Positions 8,939 through 16,761 of a stretch of DNA of 64,000 bases are shown here, in pieces. The notes under the pieces were generated by a model, which saw only the letters and a list, made by a program, of their open reading frames with translations, made no database searches and was not told the origin of the DNA. This stretch comes from Telmatospirillum sp. J64-1. Lineage in GTDB: Bacteria > Pseudomonadota > Alphaproteobacteria > Rhodospirillales > Magnetospirillaceae. The stretch covers positions 33,882 through 97,881 of the forward strand of contig NZ_SBHN01000024.1 in NCBI RefSeq assembly GCF_006980715.1, written 5' to 3'. The position numbers and the translations under genes were made by a program. Position 1 is the first letter of the stretch; the number at the start of each line of letters is the position of its first letter.

Positions 8939-9094
8939 ATGTTGCCGCAGAGGCTGCGGATACGGTTTCGAGGTGCTTGCATCAGGCTCGCCAAAACGAC
9001 GGCCATATTCTAAGACTCCCTGAGGGCTGATCCGTCGACTGCATTGTTTTAAAACCGTGCCACTTTCAAGAACAGGTGCGGAAAGGAAGGCTGA

Positions 9095-9847
9095 ATGGAA
9101 CTGGAAGCGAAAAAGGCCGAATCCGCGCCGGCTGGCCGTCGCCAGCGGGTGAAACCCGTGGCGCGGCCGGCGCAGCGGGGCACTTCGATTGCCGCCGTCA
9201 TCTACCGCGACCTGCGCCACGAGATCGTCTCGTTGAGCCGCAAGCCGGGCGAGGCCATTTCGGAAAAGCAGATCGCCGAAACCTATGGTGTCAGCCGCAC
9301 GCCGGTGCGCGAGGCGATGCTGAAGCTTGCCGACGAATCCCTGATCGAGATCTTTCCGCAATCGGGCACCTTCGTCTCGCGCATCCCGCTGGCGGCCCTG
9401 CCGGAATCCATCACCATCCGCCGCGTGCTGGAAGAAGCTTCGGTGAAATATGCCGCCGAACGCGCCTCGCGCAGCCAGATCGTCCAATTGCAGGCGATCA
9501 TCGAGCGGCAGAGGGAAGCGGAAGCGACCGAGGATTACGAGGCGTTTCACCAAGCCGACGAAGCCTTCCATGCCGCCCTGGCCGAAGCGGCGGGCCTGCC
9601 GGGATTGTGGGGCGTTGCCCAGCAAGTCAAGGTCCAGGTGGACCGCTACCGCCGCCTGACGCTGCCGGTGCTGGGGCGGATCAAGGTGGTTATCGCCGAA
9701 CATGAAGCCATCCTCGAAGCCGTTGCGTCCCATGATCCCGAGCGGGCGGTCCAGGCGCTGAACGTGCATCTGGACGACCTGCAAGGCACGATCGAGGAGG
9801 CGCGGGACAAGCATCCCCTTTACTTCTCCATTCCCGAGGAAAACTGA
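9095..9847 (+). CDS. GntR-family transcriptional regulator, FCD subfamily (hexuronate regulon)
   Basis: 250-residue repressor-type protein. A winged HTH at about residues 33-95 contains ISEKQIAETYGVSRTPVREAMLKLADESLIEI. It is followed by an FCD ligand domain with the metal/ligand His-rich pattern (FHQADEAFHAALAEAAG, EHEAILEAVASHD). FCD regulators of this kind (UxuR/ExuR type) sense hexuronates or pathway intermediates. It is divergent from uxaC and has one of three matching operators in its leader, so it is the natural candidate for controlling the uxa/kdg genes. The N-terminal 30 residues are basic and low-complexity. Confidence 0.92.
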   Translation: MELEAKKAESAPAGRRQRVKPVARPAQRGTSIAAVIYRDLRHEIVSLSRKPGEAISEKQIAETYGVSRTPVREAMLKLADESLIEIFPQSGTFVSRIPLAALPESITIRRVLEEASVKYAAERASRSQIVQLQAIIERQREAEATEDYEAFHQADEAFHAALAEAAGLPGLWGVAQQVKVQVDRYRRLTLPVLGRIKVVIAEHEAILEAVASHDPERAVQALNVHLDDLQGTIEEARDKHPLYFSIPEEN

Positions 9848-9855
9848 GCGCTTGT

Positions 9856-9896
9856 TCATGCTTCGAGACAACCCGTTGGGTTTCCTCAGCATGAGG
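9856..9896. repeat. REP-like palindrome, copy A of an inverted pair
   Basis: Imperfect palindrome with outer arms TCATGCT / AGCATGA and inner hairpin AACCC-GTT-GGGTT, carrying the motif CTTCGAGAC...TCCTCAG. The same motif occurs reversed in the next repeat. It follows the regulator gene directly. Confidence 0.8.
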
Positions 9897-9909
9897 TTTG
9901 TTTTATTAG

Positions 9910-9953
9910 CCTCGTCCTGAGGAGCCGCCTTGGCGGCGTCTCGAAGGACGGGG
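9910..9953. repeat. REP-like palindrome, copy B of an inverted pair
   Basis: Opposite orientation to copy A: CTGAGGA...GTCTCGAAG flanks a perfect inner hairpin GCCGCC-TT-GGCGGC, with outer arms CCTCGTCCT / AGGACGGGG. Such elements are frequent between genes in Hyphomicrobiales. The pair lies between the convergent GntR and oxidoreductase genes and may also act as a terminator. Confidence 0.82.
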
Positions 9954-10002
9954 CGGGCCAACGCCGGGGCAGGAGGGGCGGAGCCTCCTGCCCCCACCGG
10001 GA

Positions 10003-10998
10003 TCACAGGTTCAGCGAGCGCCGCAAGGCGTCGAGATGGACCATGGCGGTAACGCCGTCGACGATGGTCGGGGCGTTGGACTCTTCCCCGCGCAGCGCCT
10101 TCACCACATCGGCCAGCAAGGCGTGGTAGCCCTTGAAGTCCTCGTTGGCCGCCGCCGTGAAGTTCGGCTTCCAGGTCAGCGTGTCCACGTCATTGGCCAG
10201 GGTTGCTGCCGGGTCTTCCGACTTGAAGGGCGGGTTGCGGTGCCAGCGCACCTCGATCACGTCGTCGATTTCCAGGCGGTTGTGGTCGCCCATGATCTCG
10301 ATTCTTTCGACCGGCGTGCCGCGCGACTGCACCGTGCCCATGGCGATGCTGCCGATGGCGCCGCATTCGAAATCGATGGCGGCATGGAACAGCAGGCGGC
10401 CCGGGCCGTTCTCGACCTTGCGCGCCCGGATCTCGCGGATCGGCGAGACGAAGAAGGGCGCCAGGTCCATGTAGTGGACGCAGTGATGCAGGAAGAAGCC
10501 GGTATAATCGACATTGCCGGCGAAATAGGTCGGCGCCGTCATGTAATAGCCGGTCAACCCCAGCACCCGTCCGAACTCGCCCGAGGACAGGACGTTGCGG
10601 GCGATCTTGTTGCCCACCGAATAGCGCTTCATGAAGCCCAAGGTCAGCGCCTTGCCCGCCTTTTCCGAGGCGGCAAGCAATTCGCGGGCTTCCGCGGCAT
10701 TCGAGGCCGGGGGCTTTTCCATGAAGACCGGCAGGCCGCGCGCCAGGGCGGCCTTGCCGAAGGCCAGATGCTGGGCCGGGCCGACGGCCATGCCGACGGC
10801 GTCGATATCCTTCCTGGCGATCAGCGCCTCGGCATCGTTGGTCAGTTCGCTCACGCCGAACTGACGCCCGGCAGCGGCCAGCCTTTCGCCATTGGTATCG
10901 CACAGGGCCACGATCTGGACGTCATGGCGCATCAATTGCGGCAGCAGCATCTGGGTCGCATGAATGCCGCAGCCGATCCAGCCGATCTTGAGAGTCAT
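10003..10998 (-). CDS. Gfo/Idh/MocA-family NAD(P)-dependent oxidoreductase
   Basis: 331-residue cytoplasmic sugar or polyol dehydrogenase. The N-terminal Rossmann motif is KIGWIGCGIHATQ. MEKPPASNAAEA is the family EKP motif (catalytic Lys). LHHCVHYMDLAPFF in the C-terminal half resembles the substrate-binding DxxxH region. Its ATG overlaps the stop of the epimerase-like gene by four bases (ATGA), and it is the last gene of the sugar ABC operon. It probably oxidises or reduces the imported sugar derivative. The exact substrate is not determinable. Confidence 0.9.
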   Translation of the reverse strand: MTLKIGWIGCGIHATQMLLPQLMRHDVQIVALCDTNGERLAAAGRQFGVSELTNDAEALIARKDIDAVGMAVGPAQHLAFGKAALARGLPVFMEKPPASNAAEARELLAASEKAGKALTLGFMKRYSVGNKIARNVLSSGEFGRVLGLTGYYMTAPTYFAGNVDYTGFFLHHCVHYMDLAPFFVSPIREIRARKVENGPGRLLFHAAIDFECGAIGSIAMGTVQSRGTPVERIEIMGDHNRLEIDDVIEVRWHRNPPFKSEDPAATLANDVDTLTWKPNFTAAANEDFKGYHALLADVVKALRGEESNAPTIVDGVTAMVHLDALRRSLNL

Positions 10999-11876
10999 CG
11001 CCGATACCTCGTGAGGGACAAGTGGGAACGCATGAACTCGACGCTGGCGGCCAGGCGCTCGCTTTCGTCTTCATGCGGGGCGCGCCATTGGGCGAAGGGC
11101 ACGCCGAAGCGGTCGTCGTTGCGGCGGAAGGGCTCCAGCGAGATCGGGCCCTGATAGCCGACCTCGTGCAGGGCGCGGCAGACGGCCACCCAGTCGGTGG
11201 CGCCGGTGCCGGGGAAGCCGCGATGGTTTTCATTGGCCTGGAAATGGATCAGGCGCGATCCGGCCAAGCGGATGGCCTCGGGGATCGAGGACTCTTCCAT
11301 ATGCATGTGGAAAGTATCGAGCATCACGCCGACGGCCGGGTGATCGACCGCGTCGAGCAATTCCATGGCCTGCAAGGTGGTGCACAGCACGTCGCTCTCG
11401 AAGCGGTTCAGCGGCTCGACGGCCAGCTTCACGCCGACGCTTTCGGCATGGTCGCCGGCAGCCTTCAGCCCGGCCACGCAGCGTTCCTTGCGGGCCAGCC
11501 GCTCCTGCTCGCTGACCGGGGCCGGGGGGCGGCCGGCGAAGACCAGCGGATTGCCCGTCAGCGGACCGCCGACGATGGGCGCTTCCAGGGCGGCGGCGCA
11601 ATCGGCGGCATAGCGCAGGTAATCAACCCCGGCCTGATGGGCGGCGGGATCGTCGCTGGAAAGGTTGCGTTCCAGGTTGACGCGGGCCGCCAGCACCACG
11701 TCCAGCCCGGCATCGGACAGGGCGCGGCGCGTCTCTTTCAGGTCCAGCTCGCCCTTTTCCGGGACGAGGAGTTCGACGAAGTCGAAGCCAAGCTGCTTCA
11801 TCTTCCCGAAGAGGGGGAAATGCTCGGCCGTGAAGGGCCGGGCGTATTGCATCGAGATTAGACCGATAGGGTTCAT
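10995..11876 (-). CDS. Sugar phosphate isomerase/epimerase, ketose 3-epimerase-like
   Basis: 293-residue TIM-barrel protein of the xylose isomerase-like superfamily. The four metal ligands of the D-tagatose/D-psicose 3-epimerase group can be read: Glu154 in AVEPLNRFE, Asp187 in GVMLDTFHMHMEE, His211 in LIHFQANENHRGFPG and Glu248 in ISLEPF. EPLNRFE is characteristic of that group. It lies in the sugar ABC operon between a permease gene and a Gfo/Idh/MocA oxidoreductase. It may epimerise a ketose or keto-intermediate before or after oxidation. Exact substrate unknown. Confidence 0.88.
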   Translation of the reverse strand: MNPIGLISMQYARPFTAEHFPLFGKMKQLGFDFVELLVPEKGELDLKETRRALSDAGLDVVLAARVNLERNLSSDDPAAHQAGVDYLRYAADCAAALEAPIVGGPLTGNPLVFAGRPPAPVSEQERLARKERCVAGLKAAGDHAESVGVKLAVEPLNRFESDVLCTTLQAMELLDAVDHPAVGVMLDTFHMHMEESSIPEAIRLAGSRLIHFQANENHRGFPGTGATDWVAVCRALHEVGYQGPISLEPFRRNDDRFGVPFAQWRAPHEDESERLAASVEFMRSHLSLTRYRR

Positions 11877-11901
11877 GATGGGTTGACCTTAAAGCAAGGA
11901 C

Positions 11902-12738
11902 TTAGCCTTTGACGGCCCCTTGGGTGAGACCGCCGACGAGGCGGCGCTGGACAAAGAGGAACAGGACAACGGCGGGCAGGGCGCCGACCACGCCGCCGGC
12001 CGATAGCAGGCCCCATTCGATCTGGTATTCGCCGATCAGGGTCTGGATCGCCACGGTCATGGTGCGCGTGTTGCGGCCGCCCAGGGTCAGGGCGTAGAGA
12101 TATTCGTTCCAGGCGGTGATGAAGATGTAGATGCCGGTCGAGATGATGCCGGGCAGGGCCAGCGGCAGCACCACGCGGCGCAGGGCCGCCAGCCGCGAAC
12201 AGCCGTCGGTCATCGCCGCTTCGTCCAGGCTGCGCGGAATGGCGTTGATGTAGCTGGTCAGCATCCACACCGAGAAGGGAATGGCCACGGTCGAATTGGC
12301 CAGGATCAGTGCGATATGCGTATCCAGCAGGCCCAGCCGCCGCATCAGGATGAACAGCGGCAGGATCAGCAGCACCACCGGGAACATGTTGACGACCAGG
12401 AACTGGGTCATCAGCACGTTGCGGCCGGGAAAGCGGAAGCGCGAGATGGCATAGGCCGCCGTTACCGACACGGTCAGGCCCAGCACCACCGTTCCCAGGG
12501 CGACGATCAGGCTGTGCCCCATATTGGTGAGGAAGGAGGTGCGGGCCAGCAGGCGCTCGTAATTCTCGAAGGACCAGCTCAGCGGCGTCACCGCCACGCC
12601 CTGCGCCGACAGGTGCTGCGCCGGAGTCATGGAGGTGAAGAACATCCACAGATAGGGCCCGATGGCGAAGAAGACGATGGCCAGGACCGGGATATGGGTG
12701 GTCAGCAGGCTGCGCCAGAGCGGCTCTTTGCGTTTCAT
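11902..12738 (-). CDS. Sugar ABC transporter permease, MalG-like
   Basis: 278-residue inner-membrane permease with six predicted helices and the EAA loop (SLDEAAMTDGCSRLAALRRVVLPLALPGI), which contacts the ATPase. FFTSMTP near the N terminus and the C-terminal MTVAIQTLIGEYQIEWGLLSAGGVVGALP fit the MalG group. The start at 12738 overlaps the stop of the upstream permease (ATGA). Longer upstream readings run into that gene and are shadow. It partners the permease at 12735, the binding protein at 13739 and probably the divergent ATPase at 16762. Confidence 0.94.
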   Translation of the reverse strand: MKRKEPLWRSLLTTHIPVLAIVFFAIGPYLWMFFTSMTPAQHLSAQGVAVTPLSWSFENYERLLARTSFLTNMGHSLIVALGTVVLGLTVSVTAAYAISRFRFPGRNVLMTQFLVVNMFPVVLLILPLFILMRRLGLLDTHIALILANSTVAIPFSVWMLTSYINAIPRSLDEAAMTDGCSRLAALRRVVLPLALPGIISTGIYIFITAWNEYLYALTLGGRNTRTMTVAIQTLIGEYQIEWGLLSAGGVVGALPAVVLFLFVQRRLVGGLTQGAVKG

Positions 12739-13664
12739 CGGTCGGCCTCCTTGCGGGTGCGGGCGAGATAGAGCGCCACCACGCCGGCCAGCAGCAGGGT
12801 GAAGACCACGGCGATGGCCGAGCCATAGCCGAAATCGAGATTCTGGCGGGCCTTGACGAAGGCGTAGAGCGGCAGGGTATGGGTGGCATAGCCGGGACCG
12901 CCGCCGGTCATGACGTAGATCACGTCGATGGAATTGGCGACCCAGATGATGCGCAGCAGGGCGGCCGTGATCAGCACCCCGGCGAGGCCGGGCAGGGTGA
13001 TGTGGATGAACTGCTTCCACGAGCTGGCGCCGTCGATCGAGGCGGCCTCGTAATGGCTTTTCGGAATGCCCTGAAGCCCGGCCAGGATCATCACCATGAA
13101 GAAGGGGAAGCCCTGCCAGACCAGCGTCACGACGATGGCATAAAGCGCGCGGTCGGGATCGGCCAGCCAGGGCACCGCCGTCTGGATGATCGACAGGCGC
13201 AGCAGCAGGTCGTTCAGCACGCCGGTATTGGAATCATAGATCCAGCGCCACATCAGGGCGATGACCACGCTGGGCAGCGCCCAGGGGATGATCACCAGCG
13301 CCCGGGCCAGCCCGCGCCAGAAGAAGGTGCGGTTCAGCAGGATGGCGGCGACCAAGCCCAGGGCCATCTGCAGGGGAACGGTCAGGCCGATCCAGATGGC
13401 GGTATGGCCCAGCGAGATCCAGAAGACCTCGTCCTGCATGAGCCGGACGTAATTGTCGAAGCCGACGAACTGGGTCGCCCTCGGCCGGGACAGCACGAAG
13501 TCGTAGAGGCTGGTGACCAGGGCCTCGATCATCGGCAGGAAGACGATCAGGAGCGTCACCAGGACCGCCGGGGTCATCAGCACATAAGGAAGAAGCCTGC
13601 GCCGCGACGGCATGCGCACGCCATCCAGCGCTGCGATCGCTTGGTTGCTCATCGCATCACCCAT
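12735..13664 (-). CDS. Sugar ABC transporter permease, MalF-like
   Basis: 309-residue inner-membrane permease with six helices and the EAA motif YEAASIDGASSWKQFIHITLPGLAG. RLLPYVLMTPAVLVTLLIVFLPM is the typical first helix. An alternative ATG 12 bases downstream (13652) would remove four residues; neither start has a strong ribosome-binding site. It forms the heterodimeric channel with the MalG-like protein, to which it is translationally coupled. Confidence 0.94.
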   Translation of the reverse strand: MGDAMSNQAIAALDGVRMPSRRRLLPYVLMTPAVLVTLLIVFLPMIEALVTSLYDFVLSRPRATQFVGFDNYVRLMQDEVFWISLGHTAIWIGLTVPLQMALGLVAAILLNRTFFWRGLARALVIIPWALPSVVIALMWRWIYDSNTGVLNDLLLRLSIIQTAVPWLADPDRALYAIVVTLVWQGFPFFMVMILAGLQGIPKSHYEAASIDGASSWKQFIHITLPGLAGVLITAALLRIIWVANSIDVIYVMTGGGPGYATHTLPLYAFVKARQNLDFGYGSAIAVVFTLLLAGVVALYLARTRKEADR

Positions 13665-13738
13665 TATGGAAACAGGAAAACAAGGGTGGTGGGGAAGGCC
13701 CGGCCGCGACGGTCAGCCCGTCGCAGCCGGGGCAGGCA

Positions 13739-14953
13739 TCACTGCGCGTAGAGCGCCTCGATCTCCTGCATCATCCTCTCCGCCGAAATGCGGCCGGTCA
13801 GGGCGCGCTGCATGGTCGTCGGCCAGACGGTGTTGACGAAGTCCGAAGTCTCCTGCGTTTGGGGCAGCAAGGCGGCGAAGGGCATCGAGGCCACGGTGGC
13901 ATCGACGAAGCGCTTGTCGTGCAGCGTCCAGTTTTCCGAACCGCTCTTGGTCACGGTCAGCTGGCCGGTGGCCTGGTTGAACAGCACGTTGTTCTCGGCC
14001 TCGGCCAGGAAGGAGATCCACTTCCAGGCGGCGTCCTTCACCTTGGACGAGGAGAAGATCGCCAGCGATTCGTCGCCATAAAGGGTCCAGGGCTTCTCGC
14101 CGCATTGCGGCACCGGCACCGCCGAGACCTTGTCGCCCAGGGCCTGGGCGATGTCGTTGGCCGAGCCGATATGGTGGATGGTCATGGCCGTCTTGCCCGC
14201 CTTGAAGGCGCCGATGATTTCCTGGAAGCCGTCATTGGGGGCGGACGGCGGGAAGACCTTGTGCTCGCGGAACAGGTCGACCAGCCATTGATTGGCCTTG
14301 ATCAGTTCCGGCGTAGTCAGGCCGCCCTTCTCGAACTTGGCGCCATGGCCCAGGACGAAGGTGCCCCAATGGTCGTGGCCGCCCCGGCCGCCGCGGAAGC
14401 CGAAGCCGTAGATATCGGGCGTGCCGTCGCCATTCTCGTCGATGGTCAGGGTCTTGGCGGCGTGCAGGAATTCCTCGCAGGTCTTCGGCGGGGTGAGGCC
14501 GGCCTGCTCGAACAGATCGGTGCGGTAATAGAGGTAAAGAACCACATACTGGACCGGCAGGTAGTATTGCTTGCCGTCCGGTCCTGCATTGATTTCCAGG
14601 ATGTTGTCGATCAGGTCGTCCTTGCCCGCCCAGGCCGCGATGCGGTCATCCAGCGGCTCCAGGGCCTCCATGTCCACCAGGCGCGGCTGGGCGAACAGCT
14701 TGACCATCGCCGCATCCGGGGCGTTGCCGCCGACCAGATTGGTGTAGAGCGAGTCGTAATAGCTGTTCCAGGGAACGTTCTCGGCGTCGATCTTGATGCC
14801 GGGATTGGCTTTCTCGAACTTCTCGACCAGTTCCGACATAGGGTTTTCGGGATTGTCGAAATGGTACCAGAAATGAACTGTTTCTTGAGCATTCGCGGCG
14901 CCGGTCAGCATCAGCGCCGCCGCCATTCCGAATGTCGCCATGATTTTTTTCAT
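13739..14953 (-). CDS. Extracellular sugar-binding protein of an ABC transporter
   Basis: 404-residue periplasmic binding protein of family 1 (MalE/UgpB-like). It has a Sec signal peptide (MKKIMATFGMAAALMLTGAANA, cleavage after ANA) and the family start TVHFWYHFDNPENPMSELVEKFEKANPGI. An AGGGAGGAA ribosome-binding site precedes the ATG. It lies between the esterase gene and the permeases and delivers substrate to them. Cluster-1 binding proteins usually bind oligosaccharides or glycosides. The specific ligand is unknown. Confidence 0.94.
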   Translation of the reverse strand: MKKIMATFGMAAALMLTGAANAQETVHFWYHFDNPENPMSELVEKFEKANPGIKIDAENVPWNSYYDSLYTNLVGGNAPDAAMVKLFAQPRLVDMEALEPLDDRIAAWAGKDDLIDNILEINAGPDGKQYYLPVQYVVLYLYYRTDLFEQAGLTPPKTCEEFLHAAKTLTIDENGDGTPDIYGFGFRGGRGGHDHWGTFVLGHGAKFEKGGLTTPELIKANQWLVDLFREHKVFPPSAPNDGFQEIIGAFKAGKTAMTIHHIGSANDIAQALGDKVSAVPVPQCGEKPWTLYGDESLAIFSSSKVKDAAWKWISFLAEAENNVLFNQATGQLTVTKSGSENWTLHDKRFVDATVASMPFAALLPQTQETSDFVNTVWPTTMQRALTGRISAERMMQEIEALYAQ

Positions 14954-14989
14954 TTGTTCCTCCCTAGGAAAGAGTAGGCGCTCTTTGTA

Positions 14990-15979
14990 CTAGTCGGTCG
15001 CCCTCCTCATCTGCCGCGCCGCCTCGCCGGCAGCCGCCAGAGACTGGCGGGCGGCGGCGAGGGAATGGGTCATCTGCAGGAAGCCGTGAATGACGCCGGG
15101 CACCACCGTCAGCGGGTCCTTGCGCCCCAGGGTCTCGAGGCGGGCGGACAGGGACAGGGTGTCGGAAAGCAGGGGGTCGATCCCGGCCGCCAGCAGGAAC
15201 AGCGGCGGCAGCCCGGCCAGCGCCGCGTCGTCGGCGCGCAAAGGGGAAGCCAGAACGTTGTCGCGGGCGGCGTGGTCGGGCAGGTACCAATCCCAATAGC
15301 GTTGCATCTTGGCCGTGGTCAGGCCCGGACCCTGGGCAAAGAAGCGGTGCGAGGGGGTGTCGTGATCGGCGGCGAAGACGCCGTAGAAGAACAATCCACC
15401 CGCCGGCAGGGGGCGTCCCTGTTCCTGTTCATGCAGCATGGCGGCCAGGACCAGGTTGGCGCCCGCCGAATCGCCCGCCACCAGCAGCGGGCCCGGCGTC
15501 AGGCCGAAATCTTCGGGCCGCTCCTGCACGGCGCGCAGGCTGGCGATGACGTCCATCAGCCCGGCAGGGAAGGGATGTTCCGGCGCCAGCCGGTAATCGG
15601 GCAGCAGCACGGGGAGCCCTGAGTCGCAGGCCAGCACGCGGGCGCAGCGTTCGTGGGATTCGGGGCTGCACAGGGCGAAGCCGCCGCCATGGGCGAAAAG
15701 GATCGCGCCGCTTCCGGCATTGGGCGGGACCAGCACCTTGATGCGGCAGGGGGCGGAGGACAAAGCGGGGTCGGCCGGTATCGTAATCTCGCTGACCGCC
15801 GCCATGGGCGGCAGATCGGTGTTCCAGCGCCTGTTGCCTTCTTCCGTCATCGCCCGCCCTTCGGCGGGCGGCAGCAGGGTGGGATCGGGGACCGGCCCCA
15901 GCTCGCGGGCGAGCTGCTCGAGGAGGGCGGCCATCTCGGCCGACAGGGTGGCGTCCAGTTCGGGGGATTGGGCGGTCAT
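14990..15979 (-). CDS. Alpha/beta hydrolase, hormone-sensitive-lipase (HSL) family esterase
   Basis: 329-residue serine hydrolase. The oxyanion-hole HGGG is at 97-100, the nucleophile Ser171 in GDSAG, and the acid/base pair around Asp268 (GIDPL) and His298 (VIHGF). There is no signal peptide, so it is cytoplasmic and would act on an imported ester, perhaps deacylating a sugar. The start at 15979 overlaps the stop of the GntR gene by four bases (ATGA), so they form one transcript with the binding protein gene downstream. Upstream in-frame extension is shadow of the regulator. Confidence 0.9.
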   Translation of the reverse strand: MTAQSPELDATLSAEMAALLEQLARELGPVPDPTLLPPAEGRAMTEEGNRRWNTDLPPMAAVSEITIPADPALSSAPCRIKVLVPPNAGSGAILFAHGGGFALCSPESHERCARVLACDSGLPVLLPDYRLAPEHPFPAGLMDVIASLRAVQERPEDFGLTPGPLLVAGDSAGANLVLAAMLHEQEQGRPLPAGGLFFYGVFAADHDTPSHRFFAQGPGLTTAKMQRYWDWYLPDHAARDNVLASPLRADDAALAGLPPLFLLAAGIDPLLSDTLSLSARLETLGRKDPLTVVPGVIHGFLQMTHSLAAARQSLAAAGEAARQMRRATD

Positions 15980-16671
15980 GGCAGGATACCGCTGTCGGCG
16001 AAGATGTCGTCGCCGACATCGACGATGGTGGCGATATGGTGGCCCAGCAGGCGCACCGCCTCGTCGCCGTCGCGGCGGGCCACGGCCTCGACGATGGGCC
16101 AATGGCGCTTGGCCGTCATCATCAGGTCGCGGACCTCGTCGGATTGGGCGATCTTGAAGCGGTGGTTGTGGACCAGGCAGCGATGCAGGATCGGCTGGAG
16201 GGCCGGTAGATTGGCGTCGCTGAACAGCCGCCGGTGAAAGTCGCGGTCGATTTCCGCCAGCAGGTATTCGTCATTCGCCTCTGCCGCTTCCTCCATGGCG
16301 CGGACCAGCGCGGCCAGGTCGTCGTTGAGGCGGCGGCTGGGGGATTTGACGGTGCGGCGGATGGCGCGGCATTCCATCATGTGGCGCAGGCGGAACATCT
16401 CCACCGCCTCGTCGGCGGTGCAGGTCGACACATGGGTGCCCCGGCGCCCCTGGCGGACCACCAGCCCCTCGTCTTGCAGGCGCAGCAGGGCTTCGCGTAC
16501 ACGGCCCTGGCTGCAGCTGAAGCGGGCGGCGAGGTCGAGTTCCGTCAGCGCTTCACCGGGCTCCAGCTCGCCGAGCATGATGTCGCGCTTGAGCGTCTCA
16601 AACACGTCATCCATATGCGCGGACCGGGAAAAAGCCTCCCCGGAAGAGCGGGCAGGTGAAGCTGGGGGCAT
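15976..16671 (-). CDS. GntR-family transcriptional regulator, FCD subfamily
   Basis: 231-residue regulator with a winged HTH (about 20-85; TELDLAARFSCSQGRVREALLRLQDEGLVV) and an FCD domain with DRDFHRRLFSDANLP and a C-terminal LLGHHIATIVD metal-binding segment. The ATG at 16671 has GAGG eight bases upstream. A later ATG (16614) would keep the whole HTH. It is the first gene of the sugar ABC operon and is divergent from the ATPase gene across 90 AT-rich bases, so it likely controls both. Confidence 0.9.
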   Translation of the reverse strand: MPPASPARSSGEAFSRSAHMDDVFETLKRDIMLGELEPGEALTELDLAARFSCSQGRVREALLRLQDEGLVVRQGRRGTHVSTCTADEAVEMFRLRHMMECRAIRRTVKSPSRRLNDDLAALVRAMEEAAEANDEYLLAEIDRDFHRRLFSDANLPALQPILHRCLVHNHRFKIAQSDEVRDLMMTAKRHWPIVEAVARRDGDEAVRLLGHHIATIVDVGDDIFADSGILP

Positions 16672-16761
16672 GCGTCGAGCCTCGTTCCATCGGTTATTGA
16701 TATTGACATTGATAATCCGCGTACGATAACAAGGCAAGAAAGAATTGAAGGAGGAAGGGTG

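Larger units (their letters stand above)
8566..9094. other. Divergent control region between uxaC and its GntR regulator
   Basis: This 529-base stretch has no credible gene. Two short minus-strand open frames near 8690-8890 have no ribosome-binding site and no recognisable product. It holds the uxaC operator/promoter near 8631-8649 and a second operator at 8925-8938, about 157 bases before the regulator start. The middle (8690-8880) is plain GC-rich sequence in which nothing further was seen. Confidence 0.7.

Noticed and set aside
8930..10006. A 358-codon minus-strand frame opposite the GntR regulator
   Set aside because: The plus-strand frame has a complete winged HTH and FCD domain; the opposite product is not similar to any family I know.
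14985..14998. TTGTACTAGTCGG, a possible fourth hexuronate operator near the sugar-binding protein gene
   Set aside because: Only the ACTAGT core is shared; the TATA arms of the other three sites are missing, and it overlaps the esterase stop codon of a different regulon.
16690..16740. ATTGAT direct repeats between the second GntR gene and the MalK-type gene as an operator
   Set aside because: The repeats are AT-rich and imperfect with no clear symmetry; the region is probably a promoter, but a specific binding site cannot be supported.
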